Part shown: in pieces, positions 1 through 11,061 of the stretch
How positions within the stretch are numbered: position 1 is the first letter of the stretch
Layout: each line of letters opens with the position of its first letter
Assembly: GCF_027943255.1 (NCBI RefSeq)
Contig: NC_072894.1
Location: forward strand, 82,437,601 to 82,501,600
From: Anastrepha obliqua
Lineage: Eukaryota > Arthropoda > Insecta > Diptera > Tephritidae
Length of the DNA: 64,000 nucleotides
Reading direction: 5' to 3'
The notes under the pieces: model-generated
The model's input: only the letters and a program-made list of their open reading frames with translations
What the model was told of the DNA's origin: nothing
Database searches by the model: none
Position numbers and translations under genes: made by a program

Positions 1-800
1 TGGTAAATGGACTATTTAAAAAAACCAATTATATACGCTATCGTCAACGAGGTGTCTTTGGGCGCACAAGGTTGCATTATTGACTTCGCTGCAGAAAAGT
101 TGTGCCCTTTATCGTCTCTTCCATTTTATGTTTGTTTTCTGTTCGAAACAATTTTTAATTCAATTTCATACATTGTAAGGAATTTTCAGTGCTTTCAACT
201 AAAAACTCTTTCGAAAGTGCAGAACTACAGACATAAACATATGCACACTGGGGCACGACCAGCTATTTAGGCGTTGCAAGTGTTGACGGTATATATGTAC
301 ATACATACATACGTACATATGAATGCATTTCAGTTTGTGCAGTTTGTACGCTACCGCTGGCAAAACTTTTGCAAAAGTTTGATTTTTAATATAATTTGGA
401 GAAAGTTTTTTTTCGGTTTAGTTTGCGTACAGTTTCACCTTTTTTGCGTCAGTTTGAGATAATGCAAATATAATATAACAGAATTAATAACAAGGCGCAA
501 AATAAAAAGAGTTCTGGCCAAAGTATACATATTTCATGAAGTAAATCACTTAAACTTAAAATCTAAAGAAAATTTTGTGGACCGAGAGACAAATGTATTA
601 CGAGTATAAGAGGCCTTTCAAAAAAGAGAAAAATTCCTAGATGGTACCCTTTTTCTAAGTAATCCTTGACATTTGTCAAGTAGACAGATAGTCAATTTAC
701 ACGATAGAAAAATGCCTTAAAATTATTGAAATTTATTATGAAAATGGGGGATCTTCAGAAACACTTCCTCGCGAAATTCGTAAAACATTTTGATTGGATT
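1..800. other. AT-rich non-coding stretch
   Basis: No gene is recognisable. There are scattered ATGT/TACA microsatellite motifs and long A/T runs. Short open frames on both strands show no family motif and no convincing splice sites. It may be intron downstream of the polyQ exon on the minus strand, which is inference only. Confidence 0.4.
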
Positions 801-820
801 ATATATATATATATATATAC

Positions 821-942
821 ACCGCGTACACCTGTTTGGGTGTTTGGCCGAGTTTCTCCTTCTAGTACGACGTGCGTCTTGATGTTGTTCCACCAATGGA
901 AGGCTCTACAGTTTCAAGCTGACTCCGAAAGGCAGATCATTT
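821..942 (-). repeat. SINE fragment (3' half), copy 1
   Basis: This piece matches the 3' half of the tRNA-derived SINE that is complete at 25747-26025. On the plus strand it shows the TTTGGCCGAG block, the GTGCGTCTTG block and the GCTGACTCCGAAAGGCAGAT block in the same order as the copy at 29775-29992. It lacks the tRNA-like head. A short AT dinucleotide run lies immediately outside its 3' end. Confidence 0.7.
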
Positions 943-1567
943 TTAACACACTTTTATTAGGACGGGTTGTATGTATGTATGTATGTATGTATGTATGTAT
1001 ATATGTAACGGAATCTTTGAGCTTAATTTTCACTGGCTTCTAAACATCTGATCGACTTGAAATTTTGCACACCTATCAAGGACCGATGAGAATGCAATAA
1101 TTTGATAAAAATTTTCCATTATCCCTATTGGGATTGCCAGGATTAATATTTTCTTTTTTTACCTGTGGGCAAAAAGTAAGGTGAATTTGGTTGTAAAATG
1201 AAAAATCGTCATTTATTCTTGTAAATCAATTTCATCCCCTTCAAAATAATGCCCTCTCGATGAAATACACTTATGCCAACGAGTTTTCCAATCCCCGAAA
1301 CATGCCAAATAGTCCATTTCCGGTAGTGGTCTCTTGAGTTTTGGGAATAGCCAGAAGTCACACGGAGCCAAATCAGGCGAATACGGTGGTTGCGGAACGA
1401 TATGCGTGGAATTTTTGGCGAAATAGTCACGAAGAACGAGTGCAGTGTGAGACATGTGAGATAAATTTTCCATTATCCTTATTAGGATTGCCAGGATTAA
1501 TATTTTATTTTTTTAACACACTTTTATTAGCTCGGGTTGTATGTATGAATGACTGTAACGGAATCTT
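941..1567. repeat. Local duplicated segment around a mariner relic
   Basis: Two blocks occur twice in direct orientation. The block starting TTTTAACACACTTTTATTAG and ending GTAACGGAATCT is at about 941-1017 and about 1511-1566. The first copy is expanded by a GTAT microsatellite at 965-1000. The block ATTTTCCATTATCC...GGATTGCCAGGATTAATATT is at about 1107-1160 and 1462-1515. The mariner relic sits between the second pair. This looks like a duplicated repeat interrupted by later insertion and expansion. Confidence 0.6.
1213..1461 (-). pseudogene. mariner transposase, C-terminal relic
   Basis: The minus strand encodes the last part of a mariner-family transposase. It has the PQPPYSPDLAPCDFWLFPKL block, which carries the third catalytic Asp of the DD34D triad, and ends with WHKCISSRGHYFEGDEIDLQ before a stop. 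Mariner transposases are about 345 residues and mobilise DNA by cut-and-paste at TA sites. Here only about 80 residues remain, with an internal deletion between the PKLKRPL block and the FGDWKTRW block. The two catalytic Asp residues upstream are missing. It cannot be functional. No terminal inverted repeats were identified, so the ends are those of the coding relic only. Confidence 0.85.
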
Positions 1568-1726
1568 ACAAATAGAGTAATTCAAATTAGAGTTAAAAGC
1601 GTGGGATGCATTTTGCTTCACTTTCATAACCCTCTGTACATAGGTAGTTGCCAATAGAATGATTGTAATATTTACTATATCAAGCATCCCACGCTTTTAA
1701 CTCTAATTTGAATTACTCTATTTGTA
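1567..1726. mobile_element. 160-bp MITE-like element with perfect 43-bp inverted repeats
   Basis: The arms at 1567-1609 and 1684-1726 are exact reverse complements over 43 bp, starting TACAAATAGAGTAATTCAAA. They enclose a 74-bp loop. The outermost TA could be a TA target duplication, as used by Tc1/mariner MITEs. There is no coding capacity. Perfect arms suggest recent insertion or selection for a hairpin. A transcript would fold into a long stem-loop. Confidence 0.75.
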
Positions 1727-1890
1727 TCTTAATTTTTGTTATAATTCTGTTCTGAGGTAGTTGACTATGACTGATCCTTCGATTTGCTATTACTTCATTA
1801 TAGGTCTCTTTGTCATTAAAATTTATTTTCTACTTTTTAGTTCGATTAGCAATAAAAGCGTGTTTTTTAGTTTTTTTAAGCTATATTTTA

Positions 1891-1965
1891 TTTATGATGA
1901 GCTTTTTCGTTGAAGAAATACACTCGGAGGTTTGGTGTTTCACCGAGATTCGAACCTACTTTCAA
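1891..1965 (-). repeat. SINE fragment, copy 2 (internally deleted)
   Basis: It contains the AAATACACTCGGAGGTTTG block joined directly to TTTCACCGAGATTCGAACCT, which is the reverse complement of the SINE box B region. The CTGCCGAGG...TATTAGAAAA block that normally lies between them is missing. It is a short, internally deleted minus-strand copy. Confidence 0.65.
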
Positions 1966-2611
1966 ATATTACTGACGTACGACGCCATTTGCAAAAGTTA
2001 TAAGCTTTCCGATAGGGGGGTTAATTTTGTGCCATGTATATCATGTATATGTGTATACATAACTTTTGAAAGCAAAAAACAGTCGCTAATAACAGACTTT
2101 GTTACAACAGAAAGCATTAGTAATTTTAATAAAACCCTACAGATGGATTGGTCATATCTGACATTTGGTATCTACTGATGATAGTATTTTTGGTCCAGTC
2201 GATAATAAACGTCCACACTTGTTATCAATTAGTGAAGAATAGTTGCAACATTTATTTTTATTTTTTATTTCAATTCCATTTTTTATGTATTGTTCTTATG
2301 GATTGAATTGCCACTGTACACTAATTTACATTTTTTTTTGTATTGTAATAAAAGTGAATTGTTTTTATTTTATAAATGCTCCCGTAATATGGATTTAATT
2401 GTTACGTCTTCTGCACGGTTTTTTGGGAAAATATTGAGAGATTTTCGTCTTGCACGATTTTTTAAAGTTCTGTGGTTTTTTCTAAAGAACGCGTCTACCG
2501 TGTGAACAAAGAGTTGGGTGTATTACAACTGCATTTTTGCTGGTTTTCTTCTTTTACTTCGTGAAAAAAACGTTGGTTTACGTTAAAGTTACATCTGTTG
2601 ATTAGTGCTTA
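1966..2611. other. Non-coding stretch upstream of the polyQ exon coordinates
   Basis: The stretch is T-rich plus-strand sequence with no recognised gene, repeat or RNA. It directly follows the minus-strand exon donor at 2624-2629, so it is most simply intron of that gene. Confidence 0.4.
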
Positions 2612-2629
2612 TCAGATATAAAAACTCAC

Positions 2630-3142
2630 CATTGGTTGTTGCGGTTGATCTTTCATGGTTTGTATTTGTGCGGTGATTTGATGTTGTTGCAGTTGATGTT
2701 GCTGCTGCTGCTGCTGTTGCTGGTGTTGGTGCTGTTGTTGCTGTTGCTGCGTCAGCTGTTGTTGATGATGCTGTTGTTGTTGCTGCTGCTGATGTTGCTG
2801 TTGTAATTGTTGGCCTGACTGCACCTGCTGCACGTGTTGTTGATTATGTTGCTGAAGTTGCAAATGTTGCTGCGATTGATGTTGCTGCAGCGTATTCAAT
2901 TGTTGTTGTTGCTGCTGCTGATTAGCACCTAGAAGTGTATTATTCTGGGTGGTATTCGTATTGGGCGATTGATGCGGCACAACAGTGGCGGCCGATTGCG
3001 CTGATGGACTTAGAGCCGAATTGGCTGCGGTCACAGTCGCTGTGGCTTGACGGGGCGATGAAGCGGCTGCTGTGGCGGTAGCAGCGCCGGTTGCGGCATT
3101 TATTTTATTTGATTTGGCGGTTGAAGATTTGCGACCGCGTGC
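2630..3142 (-). CDS. polyglutamine-rich internal exon of an unidentified gene
   Basis: This is a 171-codon minus-strand exon read in one open frame. It begins after a TTTATAG acceptor at 3143-3149 with ARGRKSSTAKSNKINAATGA, continues through an Ala/Thr/Ser-rich stretch, and then about 95 residues dominated by Gln with His and Leu. It ends with a QPQQPM motif at a consensus GTGAGT donor (2624-2629). Both ends are phase 0. The basic RGRK near the start and the polyQ/H tract are typical of Drosophila-type transcription or chromatin regulators, where they act as disordered, activation-type segments. I cannot name the gene: no DNA-binding or catalytic domain falls in this exon. The frame continues a few codons past the donor before a stop, which supports splicing over read-through. 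The CAG/CAA mixture argues against recent pure-CAG expansion. Confidence 0.8.
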
Positions 3143-3424
3143 CTATAAAGATAAACAAGATTGATAGAATTATTAAAGAGGAAAGGAAAAATTTTGTGTG
3201 AGCGTACAAATATGTACATACAGACACATATACTTATACATGAACACCAATAGGATGCAAGTAAATTTCTGGTACAATTTTTAATTTAAGTTTAAGTTAA
3301 GTTTCTATTTGCAACCTTTGCTTTTTTTTTGAGTAAAAACGGAATCTGGATAGTTCAGATGGATTTAATGGTACTGGCGGTATTTGCGTAAAAAAAACCA
3401 AAACGTTTCTTTCTTTGTTGCTGG
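3143..3424. other. Probable intron of the polyQ gene
   Basis: This AT-rich sequence lies immediately upstream (minus strand) of the polyQ exon and carries its acceptor at its lower edge. Nothing else is recognised. Confidence 0.45.
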
Positions 3425-3690
3425 ACGCCTAATGACATGGGGAGCGTATGCAGCTGAAGGTGTGCCTGATTCATAATTCGTGTCCACGAAAATGTTCAGT
3501 GTATCAGACTAGCATTAATAAAACTAAGCAAACTCGTGCGATCTTCATGGACCACAAGTTGTATGGCCAAGTTTCAGATTGACTTGCATGCTTTGCGGAT
3601 CTCAATCAAATTGAAAACATTTGGGGGAAGTCTAGGCAACTCAACAGCATGGGTGATTTAAGGTTGAAAAGTGGTAGAAAATTGATATAG
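3425..3690 (+). pseudogene. Tc1-like transposase relic
   Basis: A broken plus-strand reading frame contains MTWGAYAAEGVPDS and, after a large deletion, ADLNQIENIWGKSRQLNSMG. The second block matches the DLNPIENLWG signature around the terminal Glu of the Tc1 DD34E catalytic triad. In-frame stops and the loss of the block carrying the second Asp mean it is non-functional. No inverted termini were found. It lies in the presumed intron upstream of the polyQ exon. Confidence 0.7.
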
Positions 3691-3699
3691 ATTTAATAA

Positions 3700-5985
3700 A
3701 ATCCTGATATTCATACATGAAAGAAAGAATTTTTGAATGCATTCAAAATGGTGAAGGCATACATTATTAAAAACCAAAACAAAAAATTAAGGAATTTTTC
3801 TTCCAAAAACTTTGTAAACGCTATAGTTATCTGACAAGTAAAAACAGTGCAAATATTTTCGTTAAACAGTGATCAAAATATAATGATATTTGTTGTTTTT
3901 ATACGACAATTGTGAGGGAAATTTGGTGTATTTGGTTTAAAAATAGAGAATAACAGTAGAGCGTATGTGGATCATACTCGTGTATCAGCAGAAGTAAAAA
4001 GTGGTAGAGTTATTTGAAAGATTGTGCGTATGTATGTGTGTGCGTTTTTATATGAGCGTGTGTATTTCCATGCGTTTGAATTTCTTACATTGGTGGCAAG
4101 CGTACATCAGTAATTGCATCAGTATATTGTGGGCGTGACACCAACAATTTGGCAATTTACGTCGAATTTATTTGCTATTAAAATCTCAAATTAACTAAAT
4201 GTCAAATATAAATAATTGCCAAAGTAATAAAAGCTAAACCAAAACATTTATTTACTATCATTTGCCATCACAATCATATGCATACTTATGCATACATGCG
4301 TATGTATGTGTGAGGGCCCAATGTATGTTGCTGTTGAAGTGTGTATTCGCATGTGTTGTTGGCCGATAAATTGCATGCGCTTACAAATTTCATGCCATAA
4401 ATTCGAGCTTAACCGTTTAGGTATACTGTTGTTGGCTGCAGTTGTGGTTGTTGCCTTTGCCATTGGTGTTTGAGCTTACAAACTTATTATACTTTTTGTG
4501 TCCACACATATTCTTACATACATATGCATTTATACGGGTGTGTCCACATATTGTTGTGGGTGCAAATGATTGACCTTTGCGGCATTGGCTTGCGGTGTAC
4601 CCTCTGGTGGGTAGCGATCGTCTGTTTTCTACATGTAATTTTCATATTTTATGAATTAAATATCGCAATTAAAATGTAATTGAACGGTACAGATGCACTC
4701 GTATATATGTATGCACATACGAAAAGGCAAACATTAATATGCAAAAGTAGCAAATCGTACATACGAGTGGGTTGTAAACACACACATAAAAGTACTTTAT
4801 ATATAATTTATGATTATACGCGTACATGCACATTTACTTGCAAATAAACTGCACATATAGCTACTTAAATACATACATACGTACATTTGTTAGAGCGTGG
4901 ATTAGGTGGCGTAAACTATTTTAGTTTGTTCACTTTTCGTTCTCTAATACAAACAAACTCATTATAACAAATTTTGTTGCTGATAAAATAATTTTTTATT
5001 CATTTTTTTTACTAACGAGACAGCAGTTTTAGCATTTCAAATGCAATTTTAATTGCTAATATTGGAATTTAACGCACCGTCACACCAATTGAAATTAATT
5101 AATCCCATATTCCAGGCCGCACAAGTCGACTTAGGCGACAGATAGTGCATTTCAACTATTTGCATATTACATAGACGACAAAAATTTCTAATTATAAAAT
5201 AAAAAAATAAAACATTGAACATAGTTATTCAACAAGAATTTATGCAAATAATCTGATTGAATGATTTCTGGCTTGAAACTTTTTTTTGTAATGAATAACG
5301 ATAAAAAAATTATCAAAAAATATTAGTGCACGAGGCTCTCAACATATACTCATATTGAGAGAGTAACAATAAATAAAGAAACACATAAAATGCGCATAGA
5401 TTTGTGATTCGCAACGTGCCACGGTTTTCGGTTAAACTTTTTGTATTTTTTGGACGAATTAAAGCGTCCATATCTTTAAAATTATGTAGTATCGGACGAC
5501 AACAAATCTTCTCTCAGTCTAAATTAAAGCCACATCTAATTATCGCTGCTACTTTAGATATAATTGGCAATAAGAAAAAATCGTTTACACAAAAAATTTA
5601 TGGCTCCTCAATCTCATAAAAAACCATATGGGGGTTTTGAATTATAAGTTCTTCTAGATAACTAAAGGTTTTTTGATAAAACACCTGATGTAAGACAATC
5701 TTAACGAATGTAGAGGGCAGCTTTTTCGCTCAATGCTTCTTTCGAGCTTGGTAATACTTGGTATCGATACTTTTGGCAGCATTTGCTAAATGGCAACCCT
5801 ATAACTATCATTTATCATAAATTCATTCCATTATATTCAAGTAGGTCACATAAATTTCTGTTTCCCGTTCATTTTTTGCATTTACGTTTTTTGTTGATTG
5901 ATTTTGGAAAGCTTAGATTTTGCAATGCTTCCAATACCTTCTGCTTGAAAAAGTTCGAAAAATTTACTCCAATAAATTTACAGGG
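3700..5985. other. Long AT-rich non-coding stretch
   Basis: It has many TACATAC/TATGTATG microsatellite motifs. A minus-strand frame starting at 4463 in a good ATG context (CACCAATGG) encodes a Thr/Ala/Asn-rich peptide beginning MAKATTTTAANNSIPK and reaches a GTAAGC. Its splice phase would not join directly to the polyQ exon at 3142, so it is not called. No transposon was recognised. Confidence 0.4.
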
Positions 5986-6261
5986 CGTAAAATATGTAAT
6001 GTAGTGTAATGTAATGTAAAGAGTGAAGTATTGTGTCTCTTGCGAGAGACTTTTCTCGAAAGCAGGCAATATAATTACAACGAGGGCACTATGTTTCTGG
6101 TTAAGGGGCATAGTAAAATGCTCAACAAGCAATCCCTGCTGAACATTTGCTGGATACTGAGCCACTTCTCAGGCAAGAGAGGATACATCTTTTCGACTAT
6201 ACTGAAGAGATTTAGAATCGAACACAACTACAACTCTTGGATCAGACAGTTTACCGACAGA

Positions 6262-6540
6262 CACTAAACGACATACATATGTACATCGGGAGCTCCTACC
6301 ACCGAATGCCGTCATCGCAGACGAACAGCATCAGCTCAACAACGTTCTGGATATTGTAGCAAGGGAAAGCCCTACTTATCCAGAAACGACGCTGACATAC
6401 TCAATATATGTTCCACATGTAAAGGTACTCCGCACGATACTAACCGGTACTCCGCACGACCTATTCACATTCCATGCTTTGAATCCAAACAGCATACTGT
6501 TATGTAAAACTTATTTTGATTTATTATTAAAATTTCTTAG
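6262..6540 (+). pseudogene. jockey/CR1-like LINE ORF2 C-terminal relic
   Basis: Across shifting plus-strand frames there are RELLPPNAVIADEQHQLNNV, then QRSGYCSKGKPYLSRNDADI and LNICSTCKGTPHDTNR. These correspond in order to the tail of jockey-group ORF2 proteins, where a RSGYC...LNSY block is followed by a C-x2-C...HDT...HLF Cys/His motif. A short duplication of GGTACTCCGCACGA disrupts the Cys/His motif. The element is 5'-truncated and frameshifted. The upstream open frame at 6031-6267 may be part of the same element, but I could not match it. Confidence 0.6.
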
Positions 6541-6831
6541 TGTATTTCTGTCATATTGAGGTTTATCATAAACATCACCTGCCACTTTGGAGAAAGACTA
6601 GCAAATGTAGTGGTGGTTTCTAGTTCTACATCGCCAATAGAAGTCATCATTTGGTTTATTATCCCACAATTCTTGCTCCATAAAATTTAAAGATTTTAAA
6701 CTAATTAAATTGGGAAACCCAGTGAACTTCTTTCTATCAGTAGGATGTTTAGAAGTTCGTAGTTTGGGATAGCACACATAATAATTTGCAGCTTTGAGCC
6801 CCTTTGAGTAGATTTGATATATAATATAATG

Positions 6832-6975
6832 GTTTTTTCATGGCAAAAATATACTGGGAGGTTTGCCATTGTCTACTGAAGGGTGACCGCTATTAGAAAA
6901 ATCTTTCTATCTCATTTTTTGTTTCACGCACGGAGATTCTAACCTGTGAAATTCCCACCAAATCGGCCATAGCGA
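6832..6975 (-). repeat. SINE fragment (5' head), copy 3
   Basis: Minus-strand copy of the tRNA-derived SINE. The TTTTTCATGGC...GGGAGGTTTGCCATTG and GACCGCTATTAGAAAAA blocks are followed by GTTTCACGC...GAGATTCTAACCT (degraded box B) and the AATCGGCCATAG box A end. Confidence 0.7.
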
Positions 6976-7014
6976 CCGCCAGTTGAGGAGTTGTTCTTAC
7001 CGTTAGGAATATTT

Positions 7015-7091
7015 GTGGATCGACACAAACGGCACAAATAGGCGAAGGAGCTCGGCCAAATACCCAAAAAGGGTGTAAGCGCCAATTATAT
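7015..7091 (+). repeat. SINE fragment (3' tail), copy 4
   Basis: Plus-strand 3' end of the same SINE: CACAAATAGGCGAAGGAGCT, then CGGCCAAATACCC, then GTAAGCGCCAATTATA. With the minus-strand head just upstream at 6832-6975 it forms an inverted arrangement of two partial copies. Confidence 0.7.
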
Positions 7092-8218
7092 ATAAGTATA
7101 TAATATTGGTTTGGAGTGAAGTAGCTGAAAATATAGCTTCTGTTAAAATTATAGATATAAGTGGATGAATAAAACTTCCATACAAATGCTGAGCGCCGTC
7201 CTGTTCTTCGCTCCTGTTAATCTGTCTGACAAGAACGTAGTCCTGATTATAGAAATAAATCCACACGTCCATAATTTTTTAAATATTTCGATAAAACAGA
7301 AATTATACCACTTGGGTAATGCTCGTCTGCTATAAATGCCTGAAGACATTTGCAGCAAAATTTTTTATTGAAAATGGCTTGGTTGAGTTATGAAAACTGC
7401 CGGCCACGTGAGTTGGTGGGAGAAATTACAATGTAGTGTACGGTATTAGAAACATTAAGAATGAGGCAAGAATAATTAGCAATTACTTACATTATTTCTT
7501 TAAATTGCGCTATGTCTTGCCAATAATTAGTAATATCGGGGAAAGGTATTAAAAATCTTGAGCATTGTGTGAAACGATTGAAGACATTTTCTAAAGAGCG
7601 TATTAATTTTTTTGTGTAGTTTTTGAAAATTTCTGAAAATTTAATTTCTTTTTATTTATAGCAAAACCGCGCTTAAATGAATTAATAAGTATTTTTTACC
7701 TCCTAAATACAATTCTAGTTCATTTGATTAGCTTTCAGAGGTATACCTTTGGGTTGCATTGTTGGTAGAAAATAAATATAGTAGGACAATTTAGTGTGTT
7801 GCTGTAAATGCTCCAACTGTATTATAAAAAGGTTCCACGCCAATAAAAGCATATTAAAAGCTAAAAGGACGGAAGGCAAACAGGCAACTTGAACTTACTA
7901 CGTTAGCAGCTGCCACAAACAATTCAAGGGATAAGCAGTTGGAAAAGGATATAAATTAGTTATATGACCTCGAATTTACAACCCAGAAGATTACGCACAT
8001 ATATGTACATATATGCACTTATGCGAATCGGTTTGTACAATACTAAATTTTTAAACCAAATAAAATCCATTGAAATCGAGCTGTGAATTTTGAGCTTACA
8101 CAAAATCGTGTATACTGAAGTTTCGTATAAACATATTTATGATATAAGTTTCCAACTGTTTAATGCCTATGCGGCTTGTTAAAAGAGAGATGATCAATTA
8201 TAATGACGTCACTCGTTC
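7092..8218. other. Non-coding stretch
   Basis: AT-rich, with no gene or known repeat identified. Short minus-strand open frames at 7003-7358 overlap the SINE tail and have no protein family signature. Confidence 0.35.
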
Positions 8219-8221
8219 CAG

Positions 8222-8318
8222 GCAATGGCAAACCTCTGAGAGTATTTCGGCAATTAAAAAGCTCTTCATAAAAAATATCTGCCCTTCGGAATCGGCTTAA
8301 AATGTAGGTCCTTCAATT
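8222..8318 (+). repeat. SINE fragment, copy 5
   Basis: It shows AATGGCAAACCTCTGAGAGT, AAAAGCTCTTCATAAAAA, TATCTGCCCTTCGGAATCGG and ATGTAGGTCCTTCAATTTTT, matching the middle of the SINE in plus orientation. Head and tail are missing. Confidence 0.7.
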
Positions 8319-8654
8319 TTTTGTCGATACGTGAAAAAGTGTGCCAATCGGCAAGAAATGTTTAAAATCGAAACAACAATTATTTATGGCAACAATTATA
8401 GATCACACTTTTTTTGTAAGCTTTAGTAATAAAATATTTATTTATATATTAATTTCTTTATTTTGTTTATAATTTGATGCTAAATCAACCATTTCGATCG
8501 ATGACTTGATCGCGATTGTTTCCAGAAACGGTATGCCTTATTTTAGCCACCGAATTTCCCGTGTGCATTTGACACCCACTGAAAAGTCTCGTGAAAAAGC
8601 GGAGATTTGCCACGAGAACCGCATCACTTGAATGGCTCAAGACCATACAAATAA

Positions 8655-8790
8655 GATCATATCTGAATTGTTTCAAGGACTGGAACAACCCTGGAACGAG
8701 TGTGAGTAATATTTACATTTAGATGAAGGACTACTTTGAAGGAGGCCAAATAGATATCGATGAACCAAAAATTGTTTGCTGAAAAAAAAA
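8655..8790 (+). pseudogene. mariner transposase, extreme C-terminal relic
   Basis: Plus-strand frames give LFQGLEQPWNEC / CFKDWN and then DYFEGGQIDIDEP. These match the terminal CFEDWKKRW...GDYFEGD.IDI block of mariner transposases. Only the last 35-45 residues can be recognised, with a frameshift between the blocks. Inverted repeats are not evident. Confidence 0.7.
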
Positions 8791-8799
8791 ATACTATTA

Positions 8800-11059
8800 A
8801 CATATATAGTATGTATATGAAGAGTGTTTCAAAATATTCTCAACAGAGCATATTCTTTATCCCAGAACCAGTTTCATGAAATTTGTTCACCAACTTTTGA
8901 TTCATTTGGACAATTATTTTCACCAAAAATATCTCGAATTTTGCTATATGTTGTATATGTATTTTAAAGATCGACAATTTTCATTATAAGTTTCAATAAT
9001 TTTAACGCCATCACCAAAAACATAATTCAATTTTTCTATAAAATCGACGAAACTGAAGTTTGCTAATGTTTGTGAAAAATTTTGTCATGTCAATAACTTA
9101 ATTTTCGTTGATTAGAAAATTCCGCTTCAATGATTCCTTAGAAGTTGACTTATTGCTGAGATTTTGTTGAGTTTTCCTTAAGCTTATCATCCAAAAACAA
9201 GTAAAATAGCACATCAAATCACATTGAATTGATTCCGTTGATAAAATTTTCAAAAAAATGTATGCAGGCTTTTCAATATAAACTTTTCTATCAGCTAAGG
9301 AAATTTTTTCTAATTTTTTTTAAACTAATATTATTTATCGGTATTGGAGGTATTTTCAAATTGGTTCAACTTTCGAAAGTCTTAATATTTTTTCATATTG
9401 TTATATTTTGGGCGGAAGCCGTAAAACATAATACAATTCATGATTCCGATGGAAAAATTATACCAAATTATTTTTTATAATGAAGAGTCATGCGTCCTAA
9501 TACATACACATACTATACATATATATAACATAAAATATACATAGTATATACTTATATAACTACACTTATATACAAATTCGACATAAATATGTATTTATGT
9601 ATATCTCATTTTACGTAGGTATATTTATTTATCAAGGCAAATGTAGAAGGCACCAATCGCAGCAGAATAAGAAAATGCGTAGCTGCAACAGAATGTGTGT
9701 ATGAGTATGTGTGCGGCGCACGAAACCACCACCACAACCACCTCCTCTTTGCCAGCACATTTGGCGTAAATGCAAATTTATGACGGTACTTTATGGTGCT
9801 TAATATTTCAAGATGAAAACGACAGCAGAAGGCGCAAAAGCGTACATACTGACGTACATAGATATGCATACCTAAATATGTACAAACAAACATATTGGGT
9901 ACTCTAAGAAGATCGGGAACAAATTGTCGATATACGACTCATAATTCGGATATCTTTTGCAAAATACATATACCATATGACATTTGGTACGTTGAAAAAA
10001 AAAATATTTTTTATAATAGATTAAAATTGGTAAATAATTCAATGAAGCTATTGGCAAATTTTTACTAATATATTATTTGTTTTTTATTATAAACAAGAGA
10101 GAAAGTGCTATATTCAGTACGGACCGCACCTTATATAATAACGATTTAAGACGTTCTAAAAGAAACGAAAAGTAAAGTCTTTTCGCCAAAACACGAAAAG
10201 CAACGGCAGATTTAACTCCCCGTTGGGCACCCGGATCTTTTCTTGCCAGACTTTTTCGACATTGGACGTGAATTTAACATATTTCTATTATAGCTAACGA
10301 CTTGAGCTTCCAGGTAGCTTCCTAAAATTTAATTTTCTATTGCTTTATGGATGTACCCTTTTAAAAAGGATCCTCGAACAGGACGAAAAAAGGCCATACT
10401 CGGGTGCCCAATCGAACAATAAAAAATGTAAACAAACAAGCGAAATAACAACAAAAACGCATATCACTAGGATATTGCAACCAAGAAATCGTAAGATGGA
10501 CTAAGTATGGATGCGCTTTGGTTTTATTTGTTTATTTAGATGAATCAAGCAAATATTAAAATATACTGCGGGCGACGTCCGTCAAATTCGAGTTTAGTAC
10601 AGAAAACCGTGATGGGCAGCGCGGCTCACCATTTCCATTCAGGGAGTAATCATGTCACATCAAGCTTTGCGCTTTCAGCTTAAACCGATTATAACAATTC
10701 AAGTAGGATATTTTAAGTTGTTGCTTTCTATATAATTCGCTAAAATGTGCCTCAATTAGTAACCATACTTTTTAGACAACCCAATATATGCGAGTATATT
10801 GCCATTATAGCTATTTAGGCAGATGTTGTGTGAGTAAGTAGACAAAAACATATCTCAGCTGCCACATTGCAACATCGTTGGCAGGTGCTGCATATACTAG
10901 TACATAATTGTGGCTGCCATAAAGTAGGGAAGCAACATGTAATATATTTATGCACTATATGTATGTATGTATATTACATATACAAATGTCCTGCAGTGAT
11001 GCCAATTACAGTTGAAGTAAAGCTTAATTACTTGTGGTCGGCGAAAACATCTACAAACA
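8800..11059. other. Long non-coding stretch with minor repeats
   Basis: Mostly AT-rich. At about 10092-10145 there is a stretch (AGTGCTATATTCAGTACGGA, then CCGCACCTTATA) resembling the edge of the dispersed repeat at 60577-62290. At about 10223-10411 an 11-bp inverted repeat TTGGGCACCCG flanks 165 bp and may be a small MITE, but no target duplication was seen. At 9640-9880 is a less AT-rich segment with no coding call. Confidence 0.4.
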
Positions 11060-11061
11060 TA

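Noticed and set aside
4386..4463. Possible minus-strand first exon with CACCAATGG context and GTAAGC donor
   Set aside because: The phase does not fit the polyQ exon, and the peptide is simple Thr/Ala/Asn composition.
5100..5160. Acceptor-like ATATTCCAG followed by a short frame AAQVDLGDR then stop
   Set aside because: Only nine codons; cannot be told from chance.
10223..10411. 11-bp inverted repeat TTGGGCACCCG around 165 bp
   Set aside because: Short ends, no target duplication and no second copy; may be chance.
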